Part shown: positions 13,546 through 25,369 of the stretch, one piece after another
How the letters are laid out: each line of letters opens with the position of its first letter
Numbering within the stretch: the stretch's first letter is position 1
Assembly (NCBI GenBank): GCA_034440575.1
Contig: JAOTOL010001625.1
Coordinates: 1-64,000, forward strand
Reading direction: 5' to 3'
DNA length: 64,000 nt
Source: Imbricaverruca yamaguchii
Lineage: Eukaryota; Arthropoda; Thecostraca; Neoverrucidae
Program-made: the position numbers and the translations under genes
Notes under the pieces: model-generated
Databases searched by the model: none
The model's input: only the letters and a program-made list of their open reading frames with translations
What the model was told of the DNA's origin: nothing

Positions 13546-14864
13546 TCGGAACGGGCGGGAGTCACGAAGGGGCGTCATAGTACGTCACAGTGGTTATATA
13601 GTGCCTGTCATGTCAGCAAACGGCAGGAAGCGTTTGTCGGGTCGCCAAAGAAAAGGTCATGACAGGTCTAATCTCATGAAGCAAGGGAAGCTGCAGTGCA
13701 CAGCTGTAAATCCCTGTGCTCAGTAATAGGCTTGCAAATGATGCTCGTTTGTGGACGGATTTGTGATGAACAGCGAGGGAACATCAATATGAAGGAGTGG
13801 CGTGAGGCTAGTGCCGTGTTGGAGGCTGGTTAACGTGCTGATGGGTTGGTTGACGCTTGGAGCCAGGTTTCGTAATGGGCGAGGGCATCAAACTCAATTC
13901 AGAATGGAAAATGACATCAACACAATCAACAGCAACGTTCCTACCGTCTCCCGCTGTCATTGGCACAGGTATCTCGCCTCTCAATTCATCCAAAGAGATG
14001 AGCACAGAAGTTTGCGCCTTATGCCACGCATGACGCGATGCGACCCTCAAACCGTAAGCGTCTCCTCGTCTCTTCTTCACCTCCTTTATCTCCTTCTCCC
14101 CGGTGGCGGCAGGCACCGCGCCCGGTGCCGTTTTTAATTTCCTCGACAACCCAATCTGCATAAGTCCACGCGCGCCATTCATACATATTAATGGCGCGAG
14201 CCGGCCGGCCGCTCATGCTGCTCGGCCGCGCCGTCTTTGTGTTCCCACCGGGCGGCCATCGATCGTGGCGCCGTGGCCGGCCTCGCTCGCCCCGGCCGGG
14301 AGGGAGGTGCCCACCATCCGTCATTCCGCCGTCACGACCGACCGACACCGGGGTGACGGGGTGTCGGCGGTACGAGGCGGCGGCCCGAGGCAGTTCTGAG
14401 GTCGGCCGTCTCGACCGACCAACAGCGGAATGGTGGCGCCACGGGGCTGTTTGCGGCAGTTCCGGACTCATTTCGCAGTAGACGTCATGGCGTCTTCTTG
14501 TTGGTGGTTGTGCGGGCCTGTTGCGCTGTGCAGTTGGTGTCTTGCACTGAGACGATGCACCCTCGCGCAAGACAGTTCCGAACGAGCGACTTTGAATTCG
14601 ACTGCGCACTAAGAACAAGACCCCGGGGTACCTCTTCGGAGAAATGACGCTTCTGGAAACTGGCCTTCGTCGAACCGCCTGGTCCGCGGGGTCTGCATCT
14701 ATAATTAGCAACCGATTGCGTTCCTTAATCTCAATCAGCCAGCAAGCCGCCGTTGAGATGCACGCCTGGCTGGAATCCTGTAGTAGCATTGAGCCGCTGC
14801 GCCTCTCAGCTGGGAGTGGGTGCTGCCGGCTCGGAGTTGCGGCGGTCCTGTGGGGCGGGGTGGC

Positions 14865-15415
14865 GGCGGAGTTACGCTGCATCTCTCAGCCGGGAGTGGC
14901 TCGGGAGTGGCGGAGTTACGCTGCATCTCTCAGCCGGGAGTGGCTCGGAGTGGCGGCGGAGTTACGCTGCATCTCTCAGCCGGGAGTGGCTCGGAGTGGC
15001 GGCGGAGTTACGCTGCATCTCTCAGCCGGGAGTAGCTCGGAGTGGCGGCGGAGTCACGCTGCATCTCTCAGCCGGGAGTAGCTCGGAGTTGCGGCGGAGT
15101 CACGCTGCATCTCTCAGCCGGGAGTAGCTCGGAGTGGGAGTACGCTCATCTCTCAGGGGTGGTGGTGTTGCGGCGGAGTCACGCTGCATCTCTCAGCCGG
15201 GAGTGGCTCGGAGTTGCGGCGGAGTCACGCTGCATCTCTCAGCCGGGAGTAGCTCGGAGTGGCGGCGGAGTCACGCTGCATCTCTCAGCCGGGAGTAGCT
15301 CGGAGTGGCGGCGGAGTCACGCTGCATCTCTCAGCCGGGAGTGGCTCGGAGTTGCGGCGGAGTCACGCCGCATCTCTCAGCCGGGAGTGGCTCGGAGTTC
15401 CGGCGGAGTGGCGCT
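14865..15415. repeat. 46-bp minisatellite, about 12 copies
   Basis: The unit contains gctgcatctctcagccggga, then gtggctcggag and a tggcgg/ttgcgg variant. One interrupted unit lies at about 15130-15170. Confidence 0.93.
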
Positions 15416-15651
15416 GATCACGGCCGTCAGAGTCGGACGACGTCCGACAGAGATATCGACGCGTCTGCGCCGCCCGGCAGCGGCGACGGCTGCTGCGCCA
15501 GAGGCTCGACTCGCCCGACCCCATTGATCTCCCTCCGGTGAGGGGGCGCGGCTGACTCAGCCGTGGCTCTGGGCCGCCTTCTGCCGCGGGCCAAACCTCC
15601 GCCCGGGTGGAGGCGCTTGGGCACGCTGCGATGGAGGCGGGTGGGGTGAGG

Positions 15652-15666
15652 TGGGGGGGGGGGGGT
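15652..15666 (+). repeat. Poly-G run
   Basis: A near-continuous run of G within a GC-rich segment. It may mark an assembly weak point. Confidence 0.8.
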
Positions 15667-16984
15667 CGGCTGGTCTCGGGCTGCCCACGCGAGCCGGCAC
15701 GCCCGCCCGACGCTGTGTGTGGCGACCTCGGCTCGCCAGATCCCATTAGACCTCAGCGCCTTGGCGCGCGGAGGACGCTCGCAGCGCGTGCGAACATTCC
15801 TCGTCGTAATAATAACACGAGCACGCGTGCGACAGACTCGGAGGATGTGTGCCATTAGTCGGGTGCATCATTACACTTCCGTCCAGTGCGTCTTGCCGCT
15901 AGTGCATGGATGGGAAGTCCTGCGGGTGCCGAGCTTTCTGCCGGTTCCGAGTGACTCAGTAGGCTCTGGGGCAGCAATGCGCCGCACCAGCTCAGTGCGG
16001 ATAATTGTGAGAGGGTCATGCGGGAATTAGATGCGGTTCTGTGATGGGACGTGACAGCAACGGTGAAGGCGGTAACCAGAGCGCGTATTAGAATGGTGAT
16101 TTTGCCTCTTTTACGCAAATAATTTTGCTATTACAATGGCAATGGTGTATTGCGACATTTGATTGGATATTTTCCTGGTTAAAAAAAAGAATACAGAGGA
16201 ATGGTGCATCATAGTTGTTATTGGCCTTTCTAATCTTTATCATGTGTTGTCACAATCTGCCCTTCTGTGCACTCTTCAGTGATGTATGCTCGCACCTGGC
16301 TCTCTTCACGAAAATAGCATTCGTCATTGGCACGTCTATCGTGCCGTGGCAAATCCTATCCTCGTCCATTCTACCTCGTGCTGTTTGGTGACATATGGCA
16401 GCATCCCATTCTGGCACCATCTACCTCGCTCTGACTCCACAGCGAGCACGTGCCCCGCACTCGTGACTCCACAATAAGCACGTGTTCCACATCCGTGATT
16501 TCACAATAAGCGCACCCCACTACGCTCTGGTATTACGCTTGCGCGGTCCCTCAGTCTGACTATTGACAGCGGTCCGAAATAAACGGCGATTGATCACTTC
16601 CAAGTTCATCGTTTCGGATATGTCGGACACGTCTTGTTTTATTGAGCGTACCACGGGGAGCTCTATCATAGAGTGCCTTGCTAAGTGTTCACTATTCCAA
16701 CTAATGCCAAAGCTTATTCGGAACTGTACAAGAAGAAGGAGATGAGAAAAGGAAGCCAAACTGTGTTCATGAATTGCACATGATTCGTTCCCATGACTAG
16801 TCGTGGAGTAAGTTTAAGGATGGGTTAAAGTTAACACAATAGTGCTTATTTTTCCACTTCTATTGTCCAGATGTATTTGGTTAATTCTGGATTTCCGTAT
16901 TCGGTGTCTGATTTTTGTACAGTTTCGGGTAGAGATCAGCCATTGGGTTTGCAAGTCCGATCGCATTATCGTCTCTGTGGCCGC

Positions 16985-17335
16985 CGTCTGCCCAGATATC
17001 CGATGTACCCGACGTGGCTGTCTGCCCAGACATCCGATGTACGCGGCGTGGCCGTCTGCCCAGACGTCCGATGTACGCGGCGTGGCCGTCTGCCCAGACG
17101 TCCGATGTACCCGGCGTGGCCGTCTGCCCAGACGTCCGATGTACCCGGCGTGGCCGTCTGCCCAGACGTCCGATGTACCCGGCGTGGCCGTCTGCCCAGA
17201 CGTCCGATGTACCCGGCGTGGCCGTCTGCCCAGACGTCCGATGTACCCGGCGTGGCCGTCTGCCCAGACGTCCGATGTACGCGGCGTGGCCGTCTGCCCA
17301 GACGTCCGATGTACCCGGCGTGACCGTCTGCCCCA
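16985..17335. repeat. 34-bp minisatellite, about 10 copies, ending in a foldback
   Basis: The unit contains cgtctgcccagacgtccgat, then gtacccggcgtggc. The cgtctg/cagacg pair gives every unit its own small hairpin. The array ends in an inverted partial copy at 17319-17350. Confidence 0.93.
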
Positions 17336-17350
17336 CGGCAGACGGCCACG
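17319..17350. repeat. Foldback at the end of the 34-bp array
   Basis: Arms of 14 nt (17319-17332 and 17337-17350) pair with one mismatch around a 4-nt loop. The right arm is an inverted copy of the array unit. Confidence 0.85.
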
Positions 17351-17497
17351 TCGGGTGATGTGACTGACTGATGATGATCCGACCGGCTGATCCGCAAATG
17401 CGTGTAGAAGAGTCGGCCCGACGCCGGCCGCCGGGCCGCTGGTTCCTGCGAGACGGCTGTGCGGTGTCAGCCTGCCGTTGGAGTGGTCCGGTCGAGA

Positions 17498-17705
17498 CCC
17501 CCACCCCACCCATCCCCACCCTCAGCCCGACCTCGGCCCCCACCCCCACCCCCACCCACACCCCCACCACCACCACAACCACCGTCACCACCATCACCAC
17601 CCCCACCCCTCCACAGCCCCCCCCCCACACACACACACACCACCACACCCATCCCCCCACCCCCACCCCCACCCACACCCCACCCCACCACCACACCCAC
17701 CCATC
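17498..17705 (+). repeat. C-rich CCCACC/CCCCCA tract
   Basis: About 200 bp of nearly G-free C/A/T sequence made of cccacc and cccccaccc modules, with short (AC)n stretches at 17628-17645. The complementary strand is a G-rich tract with many GGG runs. Confidence 0.9.
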
Positions 17706-18282
17706 GTATCCCAGTTGAGGCGGCTGAGTGGCGGGCGCGGGTCAGGTGGAGCGCGACCTGTAGGGCTGGAGTGAGTGTACGTCTGGAAGGGGCCGCCGAA
17801 GGCAGTCGAGGATCGCGAGCGATTGTAGAATTGTGCCCGATCCAGTCATCACGAGTGACGTTCGATTCAGATTGATTGGAAATTGTCGGCGGAGACAAAT
17901 TGGTCTCCCCGCCGGTGGTGATGGCGATTGAGTTCCGCTATCCACTCGCCGCCGATGGTAATCCACGGTCGATAGATCAAGCAGGGAACACGTCGACATA
18001 CGGGCGGTGACATGTGATCTTTGAATGCACAAAAGCGGCCACGCATTTGTACATTAAAAGGTTATATCACACAATGTGGTCAGTGCACCCTAAAGTTCTA
18101 ATAGCTAAAAGTTTTGTTTGGAAAAAATCCTGTATTTCTCTTGCTTTTGCCTTTTCATCCTGTTCTTTTTCTTGTCTTATTTTCTTTCCCTTTCTGTACG
18201 ACTCCGGCCACCCATCTGGCTGCCACATACCGGCTCTGTGCTCCCAGACCAGCTCCGCCGTCGGCGCTCTGTCTATGGGCTA

Positions 18283-18528
18283 CCCCCTCCTGATGGGCTG
18301 AGAGAGTGGTTTTCTCGTGTCTCTCCGCTCCTTCGGTCCCATGGACTATCGACCGCCACCCACTGCACGCTCTCGGCTGTGTCCGGTCCGGTCCTGGCCG
18401 CTGCCCCCCCTCCTGATGGGCTGAGAGAGTCGTTTGTCTCGTGTCTCTCCGCTCCTTTGGTCCCATGGACTATCGACCGCCACCCACTGCACGCTCTCGG
18501 CTGTGTCCGGACCGGTTCGGGCCGCCGT
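18283..18528. repeat. 123-bp tandem duplication
   Basis: Two direct copies, each beginning cccctcctgatgggctgaga, offset by 123 bp and differing by a few substitutions and short indels. Confidence 0.88.
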
Positions 18529-19834
18529 TGGCTGGTGTTTTGCTCCCCAGTGTGCCGACCCCCGTCATGTGCTCGTGGTGTCCAGCCCGCACCACTTCCC
18601 AGAGGGCTGTAGGACTGCTGCGGGTCAGAGCGGCTCCGATGTCCCAGCTCTAGAACACCAGAGATGCACTACTCTGGTGCACGTGTAAAAAGAAACAGCA
18701 AAAAATGAAAGGATGAAACGCCGATTTGGACAATGTAAGAAAATCTATCCAATCAAACGAGTAAAAGTTCGACGGGGTGAAGGTCAAAATGAAGAATATC
18801 CATTGCCAACGCACTCAAGATATCTGTAAAAGCCTTTTACTGAACGACTCTTGCTTGGATCCCTCAGATATCAGCTCCTTTTTCGTGAGGTCCCATGAAT
18901 TCCTCACAAGGTCAGTTCTCTTCTCAAGGACCAGATGTATTGTATTACGATGTCAATGATACCAGGGACTCCTTCAGCTGTCTTCAGCTTCAGAGTCCCT
19001 TCCGCCATCCATCCCCCTGCAACGCTTTATTCCTACTGCCACATATGGCCCTTTAACGTTTCATGCCTACCGCTACATATGACTCTTCAACGCTTCATTC
19101 TTGTCGGACTGTTGCTCTACAGGGGCCTTTAAACCTTTGAGCCTTCTAAAATCTCACCAACTCTCCATGGCGCCTTGAACTGCCCAGGACCTTCAGCCCC
19201 ATTTGATCCATTGTTTGTCCAGATTTCATTCAGCGCTCAATAATCCTCAGGTCTTATAATCCCTTTGCATACTTAAATGTGACTTTTGCTTTTTACGTTG
19301 CTCAGGTTCACTTTTGTTTTGCTTCATTTAGCTCATTAGCATTTGGACTCTTTGGCCGCCTGGCGTTTTCATTTACTTTTCATTTGATTTTTTGTTGATT
19401 TTGCTTCGTTACATTTAAATTTTGTTCAGTTTCTTTTATCCCTATCTAGATTTTACCATTTTTATTTTTCCGCTTTTACTTCGCCTTTCGACTTTTCCCG
19501 TTTGACTATCCCTTTTGACGTTTCGCCCTTCGGCGTTTTGCCCTCGGATTTGTGTCGTACAGCCGTCCTAACTGGCCCTGCTCTTCCTTTACCAGACCTC
19601 TAAATAGTACCAGCAGAGTCTGCCATCACCAGCCTGGCCTGACCTGGGTCAGTCTGAAGGGTAAAACCAACTGGCCGGCGACAAGCCGTGGTGCGGCGCT
19701 GAGACAGATTGTTGCACGTTATTGCGCTGCCGCAACCTGGGAGAAGCCGTTACACGGGGCGACGGCGCCGCGCGGTAGTGCTGCTCATGATTCGATTCGA
19801 TATCATCTTCGATGACGTCTGAACTCGCTCATCG

Positions 19835-20055
19835 CCGCTTTGCCACTATGCATCAGGTGGGCGCGATGCTGCGCCGCCGTACAACAGACCGGCGGATACT
19901 GTACCGCCTGTATAACTGACTGGGCGCTGCATCGCCATACGTCAGACAAGTGGAATACTGTGCCGCCATGCAGCAAACTGGCTGGATACTGTACCGTCAT
20001 ACGTCAGACAGGTGGAATGCTGTGCCGCCATGCACCGACCTGGCGAATTGCTGTG
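19835..20055. repeat. Degenerate minisatellite, roughly 33-bp period
   Basis: About six diverged copies alternate between tgtgccgccatgca and tgtaccgtcatacgtcagac types, suggesting an old dimeric unit. Confidence 0.65.
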
Positions 20056-21316
20056 CCGATTAGCCTGGCATATCGAGGAACTTCACCTCATAAACATAGG
20101 GGTGGCCGGGTACCGGTGTGGCTTGTCAAAGCCCAGCTTGGTCAAATTGGCGGCACAGTTTTCGTGGGGAATGAGTGGGGCAAAGCATAGGCCTGCGCGC
20201 GTCAAGAATAAATGAGAACGTAGCAACACTTTGCGATCAGTTTTCCAGTTTCCGTTGGTCTGGCGACAGGACGGAGACAGTTTGGATTAGATGACAGCCG
20301 GAAAGTCTCAAGCGATAGAAATATGGCCACCAGTTATTTGTTAGCCTCCAAAACTGCGGCCATATACATCACCGGTGGTAGATGATGACTTGAATTAATC
20401 CATCAAATTGTCCAGCTGCATTGTTTTCGCTGAGAACCGATGGATCATGTCAGCAAACTCATTCATTTTGTATCGTCGTGGCATCGGTTTGACGTCGTTC
20501 ATTACGTGTGGACCATCGGTAGATTAGCTTTGTTATATCTGCCTAGCATGTCTGGAGTCCCAATTCATGTGCGGCGCGCTACATGCATCAGGCTACACAT
20601 CACCACTTGTTGATGTCGTTCATCGATGATCACCGGAATTGATGGAAAATTTTCACGTGTGTTGCACACGTCACCACCGATAAACTCACGTGACATCTCT
20701 CATCGAGCGTCCGCCATCCCGCTGCGTCGGCCGACCCCCCTCCGCTCATGTGACGTCAGACGCCACGTGATGGGATCACTGTAACGCCCCTGAATCTCAT
20801 CAACAATCGATGCTTAAGGCCACATTACCAGGCCGGGGATTTCACCGGGCGGCAATCTCCCGCCTCGGAGGTGCTTGCGGCGGCGGCGGGAAATAAGCGG
20901 ACCGACGCCGCCGGCGGGTCGGGTCCTGCGCGATATTACCGCACGCTTGATGACGCGTCCCGACATGATCAGCATCGATTTTCTGTCTGGTCAGCTAACC
21001 CCGCAGCTTGGAGTGTGTATGCTGTGCCGGCGAGCACACCATTCCGGGAACAGTGCTGCTCCACATCAGGCGTGTCGGGGGGGGGGGAGGCGAGGGAGCT
21101 GTGTCGGTCAGATTGGCAAGCTGGAAAAAACGGCCAGTGTGTTAGCCAGGACGTGGTTCCTATTCCGTGTTGTGCCGCATCGACATCGTCGGGCCTGATT
21201 GACCAGTCTAGAAACATCGACGTATGTTTTATGAAGCATGTGATTCAAAGAGGATGTGTGTCAACACTGAGGGACGAACAAGCCACACGTTGCAAGTGAC
21301 TACAAGGGAATGGAGC

Positions 21317-22015
21317 TGCCACCAGCTCCCTCCTTGCCTCCTACACCCACGGGTACATTGCTGCCACCAGCTTCCTCGCCTCCTACACCCACGGGTACAT
21401 TGCTGCCATCAGCTCCCTCCTCGCCTCCTACACCCACGGGTACATTGCTGCCACCAGCTTCCTCGCCTCCTACACCCACGGGTACATTGCTGCCACCAGC
21501 TTTCTCCTCGCCTCCTACACCCACGGGTACATTGCTGCCACCAGCTTTCTCCTCGTCTCCTACACCCACGGGTACATTGCTGCCACCAGCTCTCTCCTCG
21601 CCTCCTACACCCACGGGTGCATTGCTGCCACCAGCTCCCTCCTCGCCTCCTACACCCACGGGTACATTTCTGCTACCAGCTTCCTCCTCGCCTCCTACAC
21701 CCACGGGTACATTGCTGCCACCAGCTCTCTCCTCGCCTCCTACACCCACGGGTGCATTGCTGCCACCAGCTCCCTCCTCGCCTCCTACACCCACGGGTAC
21801 ATTTCTGCTACCAGCTTCCTCCTCGCCTCCTACACCCACGGGTACATTGCTGCCACCAGCTTTCTCCTCGCCTCCTACACCCACGGGTACATTGCTGCCA
21901 CCAGCTTTCTCCTCGTCTCCTACACCCACGGGTGCATTGCTGCCACCAGCTCCCTCCTCGCCTCCTACACCCACGGGTGCATTACTGCCACCAGCTCTCT
22001 CCTCGCGTCCTACTC
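21317..22015. repeat. 45-bp (42-bp variant) minisatellite, about 15-16 copies
   Basis: The unit joins cctcctacacccacgggtac to attgctgccaccagctccctcctcg. The only length variation I see is loss of one 3-bp step (tcc or ctc) in some early units, so all copies stay in register modulo 3. The + strand frame from 21310 to 22041 reads as a proline/threonine/serine-rich repeat. A long frame is also open on the - strand, so I do not call a gene. Confidence 0.93.
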
Positions 22016-22330
22016 ATCTGACCTGTGACGACTGTCCATGATCAGCAGCGAACTCTTGGGTTGCACCCGTGTTGCCACTCGTTTGCGCCGTGTTGAGGGG
22101 TGTCGGGGAAGCGTGCCAGGAGTGTTGGGGAAGGGTCTCGGGGAATGTCGGGAATCGTCTCGGGGAGTGGCTGCGAAGTGCGTCGGACAACACGGTGCTG
22201 CTTGCGTTGAATGAGACGTAGCTGTGCGCTCAGAGCTGTGAGCCGGAGCCGTTCTCTGACCAGCGCGCGATCGTAAACAGCTGTGTCCGACTGGTGGTCT
22301 ATTGTGTCGCCTCGAGGCGGACGGCGGTCC

Positions 22331-22343
22331 CCCCCCCCCCCCA
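22331..22343 (+). repeat. Poly-C run
   Basis: A homopolymer run of C in unique sequence. Confidence 0.75.
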
Positions 22344-23071
22344 ACGGGCCGACTGGCATTTGGCCACGGTCACTAAAAGCCGGCCCTCGGTCATGGGTGG
22401 ACAAGTTTGAAAATTATCGCTGGGGCCCAATACACGGAGAAAGTGATTGTTGGCGGGGTTGGTGAGGTCCACAACTGGCCCGTACTGCAAGCAATTAGGC
22501 GGAACAATTAGAGCATAAACCGTTGAATGGACTTGGATAATCACCTCTAATCCGCGATCCACACGATTGCATTATTTGCCGCATGCGGGCCGAGAGGTAT
22601 AGCCACCTGGATTCTTCACTTCACCAGGATTTGATTAACATTTCGGACGCACCCACTGAAAAATAGATGCCAACGTGCCGTCGTAATGAAATTGTAGGGT
22701 ATTTGAAGTTCACATGCTATGAAAGGGAGGGATAATGGGAAAGATTAGTCTTCAGGAGCTTAACAATGCGGAGAATGAAGTGCTGGGGATATGGTATGTG
22801 CTGCTCAGACAGAAGCGCGGCAGCCGCCCATCACTCCACGTTCCACAACCGGCGGTATGCTCAGGATAGAAGGATATGATGTTGATAGGAGGCTGGCTTA
22901 CATGTACACAGACATACTTACACAGAAATAATACCAAGCCAAAAACAAACATGGATCATGCATTTCGCTCGCTTCACTGAAGCATGTGTAGTCGGTTTCA
23001 TCAGATGATAACCTCATGCTCATATTTAAACAAGGAAATAGATCCAGATTCGCGCTGCATGTATTTCCGCC

Positions 23072-23123
23072 ACGGACCTTCTTCAACGGTGGAACAACTT
23101 CTTGACTGTTGAAGAAGGTCCGT
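23072..23123. other. Perfect 16-bp hairpin upstream of the first exon
   Basis: Arms 23072-23087 and 23108-23123 are exact reverse complements (acggaccttcttcaac on the left) around a 20-nt loop. It lies about 280 bp upstream of the exon at 23402. Function is unknown. The stem is shorter than a typical microRNA precursor. Confidence 0.7.
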
Positions 23124-23401
23124 AGTCGATATATATAAAGTGCGAATTTCTTTGTTTTAATATGAGCATAAGGTTTTTTAACGCGTTTTTCTTACTCATA
23201 ATCATGCTCAACGCAGCATTGCCTCTATTCATCAGATCGTGTTCATCTTCAAGCATAGAACAGCAAAAAGTCGAAGCGAATGTTAGAAGCGAAGGTTCTG
23301 AGGTGCAGACTTGCACCAGGGCTGTTTGGAGCTGCGTCATTGCCCGGGATGATACTGCTGAGTTGGCTGCGCGTCCTTACGCCGTGGGTGCTGTGTTTCA
23401 G

Positions 23402-23506
23402 ATGGAGAACTGTACGTGGCGACAGCGGCCGACTTCTCTGGTCAGGATCCGCTCATCCTGCGGGACCGGCTGCGTACCGACAAGTGGGACACGGTATCCC
23501 TGGACG
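23402..23506 (+). CDS. Sema1a: Semaphorin (class 1, Sema1a-like) exon, Sema-domain segment 1
   Basis: This exon encodes part of the extracellular Sema beta-propeller of a guidance receptor or ligand that, in the known family, signals through plexins. The acceptor is gtgtttcag before 23402 and the donor is g|gtaagt at 23507. The first two bases (AT) complete a split codon. There follow 34 codons including GELYVATAADFSGQDPLILR, the conserved semaphorin signature of an LY strand, then an A/V-DFSG motif and a DPLI-R segment. The last base (G) joins AT of the next exon to make Asp. The end of the exon and its donor are repeated downstream as a minisatellite (23490-23930). Class-1 assignment is from remembered family patterns; semaphorin identity is firm. 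Confidence 0.93.
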
Positions 23507-23930
23507 GTAAGTGCTGGGACAATGGGACACGATACCGCTGGACGGAAAGTGCTGGGACAAATGGGACACGGTATCGCTGGACGGTAAGTGCTGGAACAAT
23601 GGGACACGATATCGCTGGACGGTAAGTGCTGGGGCAAATGGGACACGGTATCCCTGGACGGTAAGTGCTGGGACAAAGGACGCGCGGTGTTCCGGATGGT
23701 CAGTATGGGACAAATTGGATACGGTGTCCCTGGACGTTCAGTAATTGGCTACGACGTCCATGAGTGGGCAGTAGTGGCATACGACGTCCTTGGACGGTCA
23801 GTAACGGGAGACGGTGTTCATGAGGGGCCAGTAATGGATACTCTGTCTCTGGACGGTCAGTAATGGGATTCGGTGTCCCTGGACTGTCAGTTATTGGAAT
23901 TCGATGTTCTTGAACGGTTTGCATGGGACG
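23490..23930 (+). repeat. 38-39 bp minisatellite built from the exon end and donor site
   Basis: The unit comprises the last ~20 nt of the exon plus the start of the intron, with ctggacggtaagtgctggga as core. Exact copies of the donor core recur with GT at 23584, 23622 and 23661. The copy at 23545 has GA instead of GT. Further units to about 23930 are progressively diverged (ggacggtcagtaa, ggactgtcagtta). The gradient suggests amplification started at the exon border. Confidence 0.9.
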
Positions 23931-24263
23931 AATGGAACGCGATGTCCCTGAGCGATCAATAGTTACGGGCGATGGCGAAGCCCGAGCGGGTGGATGGGAG
24001 TACCAATGTACATATGACATGTACATGGGCGTACGCACGACACACGTTCACCTGAGTGAGCGTGCCAAACCTTACCGCTTTTCAACCGAAATAACTATTT
24101 TTGCCGCAACGCTTCAAGTCATATTTCGTTTACTGAAAATTGTGCCTGGTCCATTCAATCTGAATTAGGACCTTCGCCGTCATGTTATTTTGAAGCACGC
24201 GCTCGCTTGTTCAGAGGGTTTTCTGGCGGGTGACAGCAGTGTCCGTCCTGCTGGTACGGCTAG

Positions 24264-24366
24264 GGGTCGGTCAGCTATGGGTCGGTCAGCTAGAGTGTCG
24301 GGCAGCTTGGGGTCGGTCAGCTAGGGGTCGGTCAGCTAGGGGTCGGTCAGCTAGAGTGTCGGGCAG
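24264..24366. repeat. 16-bp minisatellite, about 6 copies
   Basis: Units are of the ggggtcggtcagctag type with a gagtgtcgggcagc variant. Confidence 0.85.
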
Positions 24367-25227
24367 CCAGCCGGCGGTCACGTGGCTGTGTCGTCAGTCC
24401 ACGTGACCTGCGCGCTCTGAGCCCAGCTAGTGTCAGTCCGATGGAAGGCTCCGCGGCGAAGTTGCATGAGGGAAAAACTGAGCGGGAAGGTTGTGAGACG
24501 AGGGGACTGTGACACTGCGCGGTGGAAAATGGAATTGGAGTTTAATTGGACAAATCTGCGTAGTGAGTTTAAGCTTCAGACATTCGGTAAGATGGCATCC
24601 AGTTCCCTCCGAAGTGGGTTCTTTTCCGTCACACACATGTTTCATTGAGGGCGTTTCCTCTGCGATTGGGATTGTCTGCCGAAAGTGTGACAAGCGACCT
24701 GAGCTTGGATGCAGTTCGGCCAGTTGCCGAAATAGGCTCCGCCCACTTCTGACACTCTTCCGCATCGTGATCATTAGACTTCATAAGGTGAATGTACTAA
24801 AGAGCTGCCAGGAGAACGCAGCTAATACCGACAAGTGTCCGATAGCGTCATAGTGCCTGATTCTGCGCCTGCAGGAAGGATTCCATAGTCCGCCTCATGC
24901 TCTAGCCTCTCCAGCACCCCTCACAACGCTTTGGGTACTGGTGGAATGACTGGGACATGGTGCTACTGAACAATCATTAATGTGACTGCAGTTTTCAATT
25001 ATTACATCGGACAATTGAGGTCCCGCACACAGCAAAGTCTCATTCAATACCAGAGTGACGCTCCGTGTGAACAATACAAGTCGTTGATAAACTGGGGACG
25101 CTTCAATGCTCACGACCGCGCCACAGGTGAAGACGTGATCTGTTGTGTTGGGACGTTGACATCCTTACCTGGTGGTGGTGTTATCTTGGTTGGCGTGTCA
25201 CTGGCCATGTCCGGGGTTGTGCAGTCA

Positions 25228-25308
25228 CTGCAGGGGCAGTCGCGGCACTGCAGGGCATGTCACTGCAGGGCATGTCACTGCAGGGCATGTCACTGCAGGG
25301 GCAGTCGC
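25228..25308. repeat. 15-bp minisatellite, about 5 copies
   Basis: The unit is gcatgtcactgcagg. It contains a PstI-type ctgcag palindrome. Confidence 0.88.
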
Positions 25309-25369
25309 GGGGTTGTGATATGGTTGCGACAGTCGCGCCACAGCGTATTCATGATGGTGTCGTGCCCTG

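Larger units (their letters stand above)
1..23401. other. Region upstream of first recognised semaphorin exon (upstream intron or 5' flank)
   Basis: The 23402 exon starts in mid-protein with a split codon, so this stretch should be intron or contain earlier exons. I searched by eye for earlier Sema-domain signatures and found none, but short exons could be missed. Non-array stretches in which I recognise nothing are 161-395, 506-775, 1231-1640, 9109-10689 (CpG-rich around 10330-10680), 10932-11404, 11766-12732, 13546-14864, 15416-16984, 17706-18282, 18529-19834 (T-rich at 19240-19540), 20056-21309 and 22016-23401. Confidence 0.6.

Noticed and set aside
18118..18700. Overlapping + strand frames around 18.1-18.7 kb
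   Set aside because: They arise from a 123-bp duplication in C/T-rich DNA, with no recognisable protein.
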